A model generated the notes under the pieces. It saw only the letters and a list, made by a program, of their open reading frames with translations. It ran no database searches and had not been told where the DNA came from. Shown here piece by piece: positions 1 through 6,777 of a stretch of 15,723 nucleotides of DNA (position 1 is its first letter; each line of letters starts with the position of its first letter). The DNA comes from JACZUI01 sp041599115 (lineage in GTDB: Bacteria; Actinomycetota; Acidimicrobiia; Spongiisociales; ZC4RG35): NCBI GenBank assembly GCA_041599115.1, contig JBFHXF010000042.1:1-15723 (forward strand). Direction: 5' to 3'. The position numbers were made by a program, and so were the translations under genes.

Positions 1-1443
1 GCAATCCGGCTCACCGCGGCGAGCATCGGATTGCGCTACGACCAGGGGGCCACGGTCTCAAATGTCATGGAGGCTCGCCGATCCGGGGGACTGCTTCTTC
101 AGTTCACCTCTTGGCTGACCACTCCGCTGGCGCGCGTCCCCGCCGAGGTCTCCTGGCGGTTTGACTCCGACGTGGCCCGCGCCAGGTTCGCGTCCGACTT
201 GCGCCTGACCACGCGTCCCGCGGAGGAGCCATCGATGGTCACCGATCCAAGGGGCCAGCTCGTGCTGGTGCCGGGAGTAGTCGGCGCCACCGTCGACGTC
301 GACGGACTTGTCGATCAACTCGAGCACATCGACCTGATCGCACCCCCCGGGCATTTCGACGCGACACTGGTCGATCTCCTTCCCACCGTGAGCGACGCCG
401 CCGCCCGGGATGAAGTCGCCCGGCTGACACTCTTGACACGCGCCGGAATCAGGATCAGCGTCAAAGGAGAAGCCGTCCGACTCAGCGGTGAACATCTGCG
501 GTCACACTTGATCATCACAGCCCACCACGGGCATATAGACGCCGGATTCGACCTCGCCTCGCTGCAAGACGGTCTCGAGGCTCACTTTCGCAAGCCGGTT
601 TCTCCGCCCATCAAGCCGATTCTTCGCGTGGTCGACGGTGACATCGAGGTTCTAGAGGCAGGGCGGCCGCCGCAGGTCTGTTGTGATCCAGGGTCGGCCG
701 GGGTGATCGCGAATCTGATCCTCACCGGTCAGGCGCCACCATTCATCCCGGTCGTCTTGCGGCCGCGGGGGCTCGAGGACCCGATTCAGCGTGCCTACGC
801 CGACGGGTCACTGATAGTCGAACAGGTTTCGTCGTTCACGACCAAGCACAGCTGCTGCGAGAACCGGGTCAAGAACATTCATCGCATCGCTGACATCGTG
901 GACGGGATCTACCTGTTGCCCGGGGAGGTTCTATCGCTGAACGACTATGTCGGCCCCCGAACTGCCGACCGCGGGTTTGTCGCGGCGGGTGCCATCAGGG
1001 GAGGCATCATGACCGCCGAGGTTGGGGGTGGAGTCTCCCAATTCGCCACGACATTCTTCAATGCCGCGTATTTCGCCGGATTCGACTTCGTGGAGTATCG
1101 CAGTCACTCGATCTATTTCTCCCGATATCCCTACGGGCGCGAGGCCACGATCTCGACACCGGGGCCCGACTTGGTGATCGAGAACACCACAGGCTTCCCT
1201 GTCCTGATCGATACCGACTACACCGAAACCACGATCACCGTGTCGATGTACTCGACGCAACACATAATCATCGACGAGCTGGAACAGCGGACCGCCCGGC
1301 GGCGTGCCTGCACCCACGTCGAGACCGACCGGCGGCGCACTTATGACGACGGTCGGGTCGTGGTGGACACGATCGTCGCCGACTACCGACCTGCGGAGGG
1401 GATCGACTGCAACGGCAAACCGATCATCGAGCCGGCGGTGTAG
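1..1443 (+). CDS. VanW-family protein, 5'-truncated
   Basis: The frame is open to the left edge, so this is the C-terminal 480 residues of a longer gene; the TTG at 31 is in frame but is probably not the start. The VanW domain (PF04294) spans about residues 275-405. Its signatures are GEVLSLNDYVGPRTADRGF, the glycine run EVGGGVSQFATT, the HS pair and SRYPYGREAT. Before it, about residues 110-260 resemble the PG_binding_4-like module that often precedes VanW. Two CC pairs (QVCCDPG and HSCCENR) are usual in actinobacterial members; two more Cys near the C-terminus could form a disulfide. The family is extracytoplasmic and cell-wall associated, with no firm biochemical role. Any signal peptide or anchor would lie outside the window. 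It ends 36 nt before the convergent MFS gene. Family assignment is firm; function is unknown. Confidence 0.9.
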   Translation, partial: AIRLTAASIGLRYDQGATVSNVMEARRSGGLLLQFTSWLTTPLARVPAEVSWRFDSDVARARFASDLRLTTRPAEEPSMVTDPRGQLVLVPGVVGATVDVDGLVDQLEHIDLIAPPGHFDATLVDLLPTVSDAAARDEVARLTLLTRAGIRISVKGEAVRLSGEHLRSHLIITAHHGHIDAGFDLASLQDGLEAHFRKPVSPPIKPILRVVDGDIEVLEAGRPPQVCCDPGSAGVIANLILTGQAPPFIPVVLRPRGLEDPIQRAYADGSLIVEQVSSFTTKHSCCENRVKNIHRIADIVDGIYLLPGEVLSLNDYVGPRTADRGFVAAGAIRGGIMTAEVGGGVSQFATTFFNAAYFAGFDFVEYRSHSIYFSRYPYGREATISTPGPDLVIENTTGFPVLIDTDYTETTITVSMYSTQHIIIDELEQRTARRRACTHVETDRRRTYDDGRVVVDTIVADYRPAEGIDCNGKPIIEPAV

Positions 1444-1479
1444 CCCGAAGAGCATGGGCGAGCTGACCCTCCAGGAGGT

Positions 1480-2703
1480 TCAGCCCCTTCCACCCGCCAG
1501 CCTGATGGCCTCGGGACTTCTCGCCAGCCGAACCATCGCCCATATGCCGGCAGCAGGGCCGATCGCCAGGACTGGAAACGCCCACCGCCAGCCGATTGAT
1601 TCGGCAATGGCCGGGACGCCGCGAATCGTCACGAGAGTCAGCAGGAACCCTGCTGCTGTCTGCAGCGTCAAGGCCGTGCCCCGTACCCCGGCATCGGCCG
1701 TCTCGGTCACCATGGTTGAGAACTGGGCGCTGTCCGCCACGACGCTGAAACCCCAGACACTCAATACCGGGAGAACGACCCACAACGAGAGGCCAAAGAT
1801 CAGGGGTGTCACCAGAGCACAGCTTCCCGACATGAGCATCGCCGCTCCGGCGATGCGAGTTCTGCCGAAACGGTCGGCTATCACACCGGCTACCCAGGAT
1901 CCCGCACCGCCAACTGCAATCACGGCAAAGGCGATCAGGGATTCTGAGCCGTAATCGCGCCCACCCTCCCGGGCGGAGGCAACCAGGAAGGTCGCGACCC
2001 AGGTCCACATGGCATACAACTCCCACATATGACCGAGATAGCCGTAAGTGGAGAGCCTGACCCCGCGGTTCTTCACAACACGACTCACCTGGTCCCAGCG
2101 GAATGGTTGGCTGGGCACCTCGTAGGGCCCGTCGGCGACACGGGTCATGATTACGGCCGCAACGATGGTGAGTAGGGATGCAGAGACGACCACTCCACGC
2201 CAATCGAGACCTAATCCCCTGACGAGGTGAGGCGAAGCGGAGCCAACCGTGAGTGCGCCGACCAGAACTCCGAGGGCCATCCCCCGTCCTCGCTTGAACC
2301 AGCCCGACATCACCTTGAGACCGGCCGGGTAGAGACCGGCGAGGAACATACCCGTCAGGAAGCGAAGGCCGAGCCCGAGAGACACCGATGCCGAATCAAC
2401 TCCAAGAAGCCCGAGGTTGACTGCGGCCCCGCCCAGAGCACTGACGACGAACAATCTCCGACTTGGGACCGTGTCGGTGACGCTGAATATCGCCAGCAGG
2501 ACGGCACCGGCCACAAAACCCACCTGGACTGCGAGGGTGAGTCCGGCTTCCTCTCCCGCGGAGAGTTCCCACAGTGAAGCCAACTGTGGTGAGACTGCAG
2601 ATGCCGAGAACCAGAGACTCAGGGCGAAGAGCTGTCCCAACGCCACCAGTCCCAGGGCCCGCATTTGGGAGGAGCCAGGGAGGCCGGGCTCCTCCTCGCT
2701 CAC
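1480..2703 (-). CDS. MFS transporter
   Basis: This is a 407-residue integral membrane protein with about twelve hydrophobic segments, a typical major facilitator superfamily length. An MFS motif-A-like loop, GVIADRFGRTR, lies at about residues 273-283 at the start of the second six-helix half; the first half has the segment LWFSASAVSPQL. The substrate cannot be read from sequence. The frame stays open upstream to 2946, but that stretch is Arg/Pro-rich and overlaps the small gene before it. I chose the GTG at 2703 because its GTGA overlaps the TGA of the upstream 58-aa protein, the classic arrangement for translational coupling. The ATG at 2664 is the alternative and would remove a 13-residue acidic leader. 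The two genes appear to form an operon. The MFS call is secure; substrate is unknown. Confidence 0.88.
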   Translation of the reverse strand: MSEEEPGLPGSSQMRALGLVALGQLFALSLWFSASAVSPQLASLWELSAGEEAGLTLAVQVGFVAGAVLLAIFSVTDTVPSRRLFVVSALGGAAVNLGLLGVDSASVSLGLGLRFLTGMFLAGLYPAGLKVMSGWFKRGRGMALGVLVGALTVGSASPHLVRGLGLDWRGVVVSASLLTIVAAVIMTRVADGPYEVPSQPFRWDQVSRVVKNRGVRLSTYGYLGHMWELYAMWTWVATFLVASAREGGRDYGSESLIAFAVIAVGGAGSWVAGVIADRFGRTRIAGAAMLMSGSCALVTPLIFGLSLWVVLPVLSVWGFSVVADSAQFSTMVTETADAGVRGTALTLQTAAGFLLTLVTIRGVPAIAESIGWRWAFPVLAIGPAAGIWAMVRLARSPEAIRLAGGRG

Positions 2704-2876
2704 GGCCCGAATGTCGCGGCCGTTCTGCCCTGGACAGCAATCGCTCCCAGCGATGGATCGTCCCCGTAACCGAGCAGGTTGAACACCAGGAGAACGATGG
2801 CGAACACGACCACCGCGAGGATCAACCCCACCAGCCACGCGGGTCGTCGTCGTTTCTCTCTTGCCATGTCTCCCAT
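2700..2876 (-). CDS. Small single-pass membrane protein upstream of MFS
   Basis: This 58-residue protein has a short basic N-terminus (MGDMAREKRRRPAW), one hydrophobic helix at about residues 14-36 (LVGLILAVVVFAIVLLVFNL) and a small polar tail, suggesting N-in/C-out topology. The ATG at 2876 was chosen because a strong Shine-Dalgarno GAGGAG (complement at 2882-2887) lies 5 nt upstream; the second ATG at 2867 is less well placed. Its stop overlaps the GTG of the MFS gene by 4 nt, so the two are probably translated together, and it could be an accessory subunit or small regulator of the permease. That role is inference. No known family is recognised. The good ribosome site, TM pattern and coupling make it a likely real gene. 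Confidence 0.7.
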   Translation of the reverse strand: MGDMAREKRRRPAWLVGLILAVVVFAIVLLVFNLLGYGDDPSLGAIAVQGRTAATFGP

Positions 2877-2881
2877 TGTCG

Positions 2882-2887
2882 CTCCTC
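2882..2887 (-). promoter_or_regulatory. Ribosome binding site of the 58-aa membrane protein
   Basis: On the minus strand this reads GAGGAG with a 5-nt spacer to the ATG at 2876. It decides the start of the small gene and supports its being coding. Confidence 0.7.
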
Positions 2888-2901
2888 GATACCGATAAAC
2901 G
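2888..2901. promoter_or_regulatory. Shared 14-mer, copy 1 (leader of small membrane protein)
   Basis: The plus strand reads GATACCGATAAACG (minus strand CGTTTATCGGTATC). A copy differing at one base lies at 7061-7074 in the whiB leader, in the same orientation relative to its gene. Here it sits directly upstream of the Shine-Dalgarno. It could be a regulator site, a promoter element or chance; the sequence alone does not settle it. Confidence 0.3.
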
Positions 2902-2974
2902 GTTGCATGCCCGACCCGGCGGCAGACTTGTCGCCAATCCGACCATCGGCCGGGTCTACGCCGGCACACGACAA

Positions 2975-3001
2975 GACGCCCCGAGAGGTCCTCGGGGCGT
3001 C
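2975..3001 (-). terminator. Rho-independent terminator hairpin after hsp20
   Basis: A perfect 11-bp stem, gacgccccgag paired with ctcggggcgtc, closes a 5-nt loop (aggtc). It begins 24 nt past the hsp20 stop on the minus strand. The following minus-strand sequence is only mildly T-rich (TTGTCGTGT), as is common in high-GC actinobacteria. It separates hsp20 from the small membrane protein/MFS operon. Confidence 0.75.
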
Positions 3002-3025
3002 GTCGAGTCTGCTAGGAGGAAGTGA

Positions 3026-3433
3026 TCAGGATTCGATGGCGTCCCGAACGGTGCCGACCTCGATCTTGCGCGCCTTGGCAGCCTCCACGATGGGGATGAC
3101 AAGGGTGAGGACTCCGTTGTTGAGCGAGGCTTCGATGCGGTCGGCGTCGAGACCCTCGCCGAGGTAGAACCGGCGGGAGAAAGTTCCAAACGGACGGTCG
3201 CGGACCACCATGGTCTCATCGTCGGTGTCTCTCTGGGGCCTCTCCACTGCCACGGTCAGGGTGTTCTTCTCCACTGTGATATCGATGTTGTCGTCGGTTG
3301 CACCGGGGACGTCCATCTCCAGGAAGTAGCGATCCCCTTGCCGGTAGACATCGGCGGCCATATAGCCGCGTGTCTGCAGATTGGGGCGATTCAACCAGTC
3401 AAAATCCTGAAAAGGGTCGAATCTGGTGAGCAT
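3026..3433 (-). CDS. Small heat-shock protein, Hsp20/alpha-crystallin family
   Basis: This 135-residue cytoplasmic ATP-independent chaperone binds unfolding proteins and hands them to refolding machinery. A short N-terminal arm (MLTRFDPFQDFDWLN) precedes the alpha-crystallin domain at about residues 25-120, with the conserved EMDVPG-type segment at 39-44 and the signature NGVLTLVIPI at 106-115. The C-terminal tail is short and lacks an obvious IXI motif, which usually drives oligomer assembly. The ATG at 3433 was chosen because AGGAGG lies 10 nt upstream, a near-consensus promoter sits further up, and the family begins with this Met-Leu-x-Arg-x-Asp-Pro pattern. Upstream in-frame Met codons would extend into the promoter. 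A single-gene transcript is likely, ending at the hairpin 2975-3001. Confidence 0.95.
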   Translation of the reverse strand: MLTRFDPFQDFDWLNRPNLQTRGYMAADVYRQGDRYFLEMDVPGATDDNIDITVEKNTLTVAVERPQRDTDDETMVVRDRPFGTFSRRFYLGEGLDADRIEASLNNGVLTLVIPIVEAAKARKIEVGTVRDAIES

Positions 3434-3443
3434 GTGCTGCAAA

Positions 3444-3449
3444 CCTCCT
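3444..3449 (-). promoter_or_regulatory. Ribosome binding site of hsp20
   Basis: The minus strand reads AGGAGG, a full consensus Shine-Dalgarno, 10 nt before the ATG at 3433. It fixes the start against longer in-frame Met options. Confidence 0.75.
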
Positions 3450-3482
3450 CTTAGGTAGGTGTGGGATGTCATTACCCCATGG

Positions 3483-3511
3483 ATTATGCATGACAAAATC
3501 TGATATGTCAA
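3483..3511 (-). promoter_or_regulatory. Housekeeping-type promoter of hsp20
   Basis: The minus strand carries a perfect -35 TTGACA (plus 3506-3511), a 17-nt spacer and a -10 CATAAT (plus 3483-3488), one mismatch from consensus. The predicted start is near 3475-3477, giving a leader of about 43 nt containing the strong ribosome site. No CIRCE or HAIR (HspR) consensus is visible, so control is not obviously by HrcA or HspR. Confidence 0.7.
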
Positions 3512-3522
3512 ATAGCAGATTT
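3496..3522. promoter_or_regulatory. Inverted repeat over the hsp20 -35 box, possible operator
   Basis: The arms AAATCTG (3496-3502) and CAGATTT (3516-3522) flank a 13-nt centre and bracket the -35 hexamer. A second nested pair, TGACA (3491-3495) and TGTCA (3506-3510), lies within the spacer. The arms are AT-rich in a GC-rich region. A dimeric repressor here would block the promoter, but the regulator is unknown. Confidence 0.4.
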
Positions 3523-3533
3523 CGTAAGTCTCA

Positions 3534-4277
3534 CTACCGTGATGACCATCCCAGATCCATCACCACCGGTGAGCCGGTGATGGTTCTCCCCGCTTCGGTG
3601 AGGAGAAAGGCCACCAGATCCGCCACCTCCGAAGGCTCGATCATCTCTTTGACCGCGTGCGGGCCCAGGATCACATCCCGCAGCACCTCGTCCTCACTCA
3701 TTCCGTGGGCGGCGGCCTGTGCCGGTATTTGAGCTTCCACCAGGGGAGTGCGGACGTAACCCGGACATATCGCAGTGACCCTGATGCCGTGCTCGGCCCC
3801 CTCGAGAGCCAGGACTTTGGTGAGACCCAACACCCCGTGTTTCGCCGACACATAGGCCGTCTTGAAGGGCGATGCCACCAACCCGTGGACTGACGCTATG
3901 ACGATCATCTGACCGCGACCCGACGTCTTGAGATGTTCCCACGAGTATTTGGCAAGCAGGAAAGGGCTGGTCAGCAACACACCCACCAACGCATCCCAAC
4001 GGTCCTCCTCGAAGGACTCCACCGGCGAGACATGCTGAAACCCCGCGCAGGGGACAATGAGATCTAGCGCCCCGAGGTGATCCAGGGCGGCCTCGACCGC
4101 CCGACGGTTCCCCTCTCTGGTGGTCAGATCTGCCTGAATGGCCGTGCCCGGGCCATCTGGGTCGGGACGGAGGTCGACCGATAGGACCTGGTGTCCGTCA
4201 TCCACAAGACGCTGGGCGATAGCCCTCCCGATACCACTGGCGGCCCCGGTCACCAGGGCGTTTCTTCTCTGAGTCAT
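3534..4277 (-). CDS. SDR oxidoreductase, 3-hydroxybutyrate dehydrogenase-like
   Basis: This 247-residue classical short-chain dehydrogenase most resembles D-3-hydroxybutyrate dehydrogenase, which interconverts 3-hydroxybutyrate and acetoacetate with NAD in ketone-body/PHB metabolism. The dinucleotide motif TGAASGIG is at 10-17; catalytic Ser129, Tyr142 and Lys146 are present. The HBDH-specific acid-binding residues are all found: Gln81, His131, Lys139, Gln183 and Trp244, in the contexts FQHV, SVHG, SPFK, VEAQ and LGWS. Two odd changes stand out: the usual NNAG is PCAG (76-79), and the catalytic-tetrad Asn is Leu101. The ATG at 4277 was chosen because the fold begins right after it and a TACTTT hexamer lies 6 nt upstream with no Shine-Dalgarno. 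The gene ends just upstream of the hsp20 promoter. HBDH-like ancestry is strong; activity is less certain. Confidence 0.85.
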   Translation of the reverse strand: MTQRRNALVTGAASGIGRAIAQRLVDDGHQVLSVDLRPDPDGPGTAIQADLTTREGNRRAVEAALDHLGALDLIVPCAGFQHVSPVESFEEDRWDALVGVLLTSPFLLAKYSWEHLKTSGRGQMIVIASVHGLVASPFKTAYVSAKHGVLGLTKVLALEGAEHGIRVTAICPGYVRTPLVEAQIPAQAAAHGMSEDEVLRDVILGPHAVKEMIEPSEVADLVAFLLTEAGRTITGSPVVMDLGWSSR

Positions 4278-4283
4278 CCGCTG

Positions 4284-4289
4284 AAAGTA
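4284..4289 (-). promoter_or_regulatory. Candidate -10 for leaderless SDR transcript
   Basis: The minus strand reads TACTTT, 6 nt before the ATG at 4277. No Shine-Dalgarno is present, consistent with transcription starting at the ATG. No convincing -35 is seen at normal spacing. Confidence 0.35.
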
Positions 4290-4404
4290 GTGCCAATTAC
4301 CATGCCGTGGTGCAAGAACTCGCTTCTCTCCCGGTAAACACGCCGATCCATCGACCAGACCGACGCCTGACCGCTCCATTTCACCTGGTTGGCACGGGTC
4401 GCCC

Positions 4405-4869
4405 GTGATGAGTGGCTCGGGACTGCAAACGATCGGATGGCGTGAGTGGGTTCAATTGCCGGAGTTCGGAGTTGTCGCGATGAAGGCAAAGGTCGACACC
4501 GGGGCCGACAACTCCTCGCTTCACGCCTTCGACATCGAACGGTTTGTCCGTGGCGACACCGAGTGGGTGCGGTTCGCCATCCACCCGCGGCAGCGCTCGA
4601 AGAAGTCCAGGATCGAGTGTGAGGCACCGATCGTCATGGATCGAAAGGTGAAGAACCCTGGGGGCCGGACAGAGTTGAGGCCTGTGATCCGAACTAAGTT
4701 GATCGTTGCCGAACAAGAGATAGAGGCATTGGTGAATCTGACGACCCGCGATGAGATGAGTTTTCGAATGCTCTTGGGACGTCGCTCGGTGAGAAAGCAC
4801 TTCCTCGTCGACCCGGGTCGGAGTTACTTGGGCGGGCGCCCACCCAAGAACGGTCTGAACGGCTCATGA
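4405..4869 (+). CDS. Retropepsin-like protein, 'ATP-dependent zinc protease' family (PF05618)
   Basis: This 154-residue protein matches the family named putative ATP-dependent zinc protease, although its visible motif is that of a retropepsin-like aspartic protease: VDTGAD at 30-35. Other family landmarks are IGWREWVQLPE near the N-terminus, ALHAFDIE-like LHAFDIE (39-45), the RPVIRTKL stretch, the LTTRDEMSFRMLLGRR block (112-127) and FLVDPGRSYL near the end. Family members are about 140-170 aa and repeatedly sit beside rimK-type ligases (RimB in pseudomonads). The name implies zinc and ATP, but no HExxH or Walker motif is seen. GTG 4405 or ATG 4408 can serve as start; neither has a clear ribosome site. 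Its TGA overlaps the RimK ATG (ATGA), so the genes are coupled. It probably trims or cleaves whatever RimK modifies; this is inference. Confidence 0.88.
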   Translation: MMSGSGLQTIGWREWVQLPEFGVVAMKAKVDTGADNSSLHAFDIERFVRGDTEWVRFAIHPRQRSKKSRIECEAPIVMDRKVKNPGGRTELRPVIRTKLIVAEQEIEALVNLTTRDEMSFRMLLGRRSVRKHFLVDPGRSYLGGRPPKNGLNGS

Positions 4870-5765
4870 AGATCGCCATTCTGTCAAGGAACTCCGGTCT
4901 CTATTCGACACGCCGACTCAAAGAGGCGGCGAGGGACCGTGGTCATGAGGTCTCGGTCGTCGACTACCTCCGCTGCTACATGGAGATCACCGCTCGCCGG
5001 CCCAAGGTGCTCTTCAAAGGTGAGGAAGTGCGACCCGATGTCATCATCCCCCGCATCGGTGCCTCCTACACGTTCTACGGCACCGCCGTGGTGCGGCAAT
5101 TCGAAATGGCTGACGTATACACGCTGAACAGCTCCCAATCGATATCGCGGTCGAGGGACAAGCTGCGTTCCCTGCAACTGCTCTCGCGGGCCGGAGTTGG
5201 ACTCCCCACCACCAGCTTCGCCCATTCCACCCAGGACATCAGTGGGATCCTCGATGTGGTCGGCGGGGCTCCGGTAGTCGTGAAGCTCCTCGAGGGAACT
5301 CAGGGTCTGGGGGTAGTCCTCGCCGAGACGAAGAAGGCGGCCGAGTCGGTCATCGGAGCCTTCCGCCAGCTCGACGTCAACATTCTCGTTCAAGACTTTG
5401 TCAAAGAAGCAGGCGGCGCCGACATCAGGGCCTTTGTAGTCGGGGGCAAGGTGGTCGCGGCGATGAAACGCCAGGGGGGACCCGGGGAGTTCAGATCGAA
5501 TCTGCACCGGGGCGGTTCGTCCATGCCCATAAAGCTGACGCCGAAGGAGAGGGCGACGGCTGTGCGCGCTGCGAAGACGATGGAGCTCAGCGTCGCCGGG
5601 GTGGACATGCTGCAATCCTCAGAAGGCCCCATGGTCCTCGAGGTCAATTCGTCACCGGGACTCGAAGGGATCGAAGCTGCCAGCGGGGTTGACATCGCCG
5701 ACGCCATCATCGAATACGTCGAGGACAACGCCGGCATGGGGTCGAGCCGGCACACCGGTGGCTGA
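4866..5765 (+). CDS. rimK: RimK-family alpha-L-glutamate ligase (ATP-grasp)
   Basis: This 299-residue ATP-grasp ligase is full length (E. coli RimK is 300 aa). RimK enzymes join glutamate to a carboxyl, either the C-terminus of ribosomal protein S6 or small acceptors, with ATP hydrolysis through an acyl phosphate. The preATP domain contains PRIGASYTFYGTAVVRQFEM (62-81) and SRDKLRSLQLLSRAG, both family hallmarks. The ATP-grasp core shows Lys140, the glycine loop LEGTQGLGV (142-150), DIRAFVVGGKVVAAM, the acceptor loop EFRSNLHRGG (208-217) and the metal/ATP motif LEVNSSPGLEG (258-268). The start overlaps the previous stop (ATGA), and the stop overlaps the next start by 8 nt. The acceptor here is not known: S6 glutamylation is the default, but the AstE-like neighbour suggests a different or reversible product. 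Confidence 0.93.
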   Translation: MKIAILSRNSGLYSTRRLKEAARDRGHEVSVVDYLRCYMEITARRPKVLFKGEEVRPDVIIPRIGASYTFYGTAVVRQFEMADVYTLNSSQSISRSRDKLRSLQLLSRAGVGLPTTSFAHSTQDISGILDVVGGAPVVVKLLEGTQGLGVVLAETKKAAESVIGAFRQLDVNILVQDFVKEAGGADIRAFVVGGKVVAAMKRQGGPGEFRSNLHRGGSSMPIKLTPKERATAVRAAKTMELSVAGVDMLQSSEGPMVLEVNSSPGLEGIEAASGVDIADAIIEYVEDNAGMGSSRHTGG

Positions 5766-6753
5766 TTCCCGCAACGGCCCCGTTTCGGTGGGTGGGGTGA
5801 CCGTCCCCCCTGGCCGCAAGATGAGGATCGAACTTCCTTTTGCCAAGATTCCCACGGGGTCGGTGGAGTCGCTGCCGGTGGCCGTCGTCAACGGACGATC
5901 CTCCGGTCCCACCGTATGGCTTTCGGCGGCAATCCACGGTGATGAACTCAACGGAATCGACATCGTTCGGCGGGTCCTGCAGGACCTCGATGCCAAGAAT
6001 CTCAAGGGGGCCCTCATCGCCGTCCCCATCGTCAACCCTCTCGGTTTCATCATCGAGTCGCGCTATCTGCCGGATCGACGCGATCTCAACCGCTCTTTTC
6101 CAGGATCGCCACGCGGCTCGACCGCAGCGAGGCTCGCCCATCTCTTCATGACCGAGATCGTGAGTCAGTGCAGCGTCGGCATCGACCTGCACACAGCCAC
6201 CAACCACCGCACCAACCTCCCCCAGATCAGAGCCAACATCGATGATCCGAACACCTTGAAGCTTGCCAAGGCTTTCAGCGCGCCTTTCACCATTCACGCC
6301 AAGCTGCGCGACGGCTCCCTACGTCAGGCCGGGTCAGAGGTGGGGGCCACGGTCCTGCTCTATGAGGCGGGCCAGGCACACCGGTTCGACGAGGACGCCA
6401 TACAGACCGGGGTGATCGGCGTGATGAGGACCCTGCGCTCGCTCGGGATGATCGATATCCGTCTGCCAAGGGCCAAGCCGACACGGCTGGTGAGGAGGAC
6501 GCGATGGGTGAGAGCGCGCCGGGGCGGTCTTGTCCAGATCTTGGTCAATCTGGGCGACTACGTCGAGACCGGCGACCCGGTGGCCTCCATATCCGATGCA
6601 TTCGCCTCCCGACCGACCCAGGTCAAAGCCAGCCAATCAGGTTGGGTGATCGCCCAGACTCTCCGACCTTTGGTCAACTCGGGTGACGCTCTGGTTCACA
6701 TTGCCACATCCCAGGGGCCGGACTCAGATGAACCTGCAGAACGGAAGCGCTGA
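5758..6753 (+). CDS. Succinylglutamate desuccinylase/aspartoacylase-family deacylase
   Basis: This 331-residue M14-like metallo-deacylase hydrolyses an N-acyl amino acid or amide bond using one zinc. The zinc ligands are visible as HGDE (His60, Glu63) and DLHT (His145); substrate-binding RDLNRSFPG lies at 108-116 and the catalytic-type Glu203 in LLYEAG. Residues 250-315 form the C-terminal beta-sandwich/lipoyl-like module usual in AstE-like proteins (RRGGLVQILVNLGDYVETGDPV). The GTG at 5758 overlaps the RimK stop by 8 nt. An in-frame ATG at 5689 is possible but would overlap RimK by 77 nt with low-complexity residues. As third gene of the operon it could remove the group that RimK adds, by analogy with vertebrate NAAG synthase/ASPA chemistry; this is inference. 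A role in arginine catabolism is unlikely, since no other ast genes are nearby. Confidence 0.88.
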   Translation: MADSRNGPVSVGGVTVPPGRKMRIELPFAKIPTGSVESLPVAVVNGRSSGPTVWLSAAIHGDELNGIDIVRRVLQDLDAKNLKGALIAVPIVNPLGFIIESRYLPDRRDLNRSFPGSPRGSTAARLAHLFMTEIVSQCSVGIDLHTATNHRTNLPQIRANIDDPNTLKLAKAFSAPFTIHAKLRDGSLRQAGSEVGATVLLYEAGQAHRFDEDAIQTGVIGVMRTLRSLGMIDIRLPRAKPTRLVRRTRWVRARRGGLVQILVNLGDYVETGDPVASISDAFASRPTQVKASQSGWVIAQTLRPLVNSGDALVHIATSQGPDSDEPAERKR

Positions 6754-6777
6754 GGCTCGCTGACCGTCGTCCCGCCG

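Noticed and set aside
2704..2946. N-terminal extension of the first MFS gene
   Set aside because: It is Arg-rich and non-hydrophobic, and overlaps the better-supported 58-aa gene with its own ribosome site.
3557..3583. 8-bp hairpin CCATCACC/GGTGATGG near the SDR 3' end
   Set aside because: It lies inside conserved coding sequence (SPVVMDLGW) with no T-tract after it, so a terminator role is not supported.
5689..5757. ATG at 5689 as start of the AstE-like gene
   Set aside because: It would overlap RimK by 77 nt with a Ser/Thr/Pro-rich leader; the GTG at 5758 fits the domain start and a short overlap.
5707..6297. Open minus-strand frame opposite the AstE-like gene
   Set aside because: Antisense shadow of a conserved enzyme, with no ribosome site and no family resemblance.
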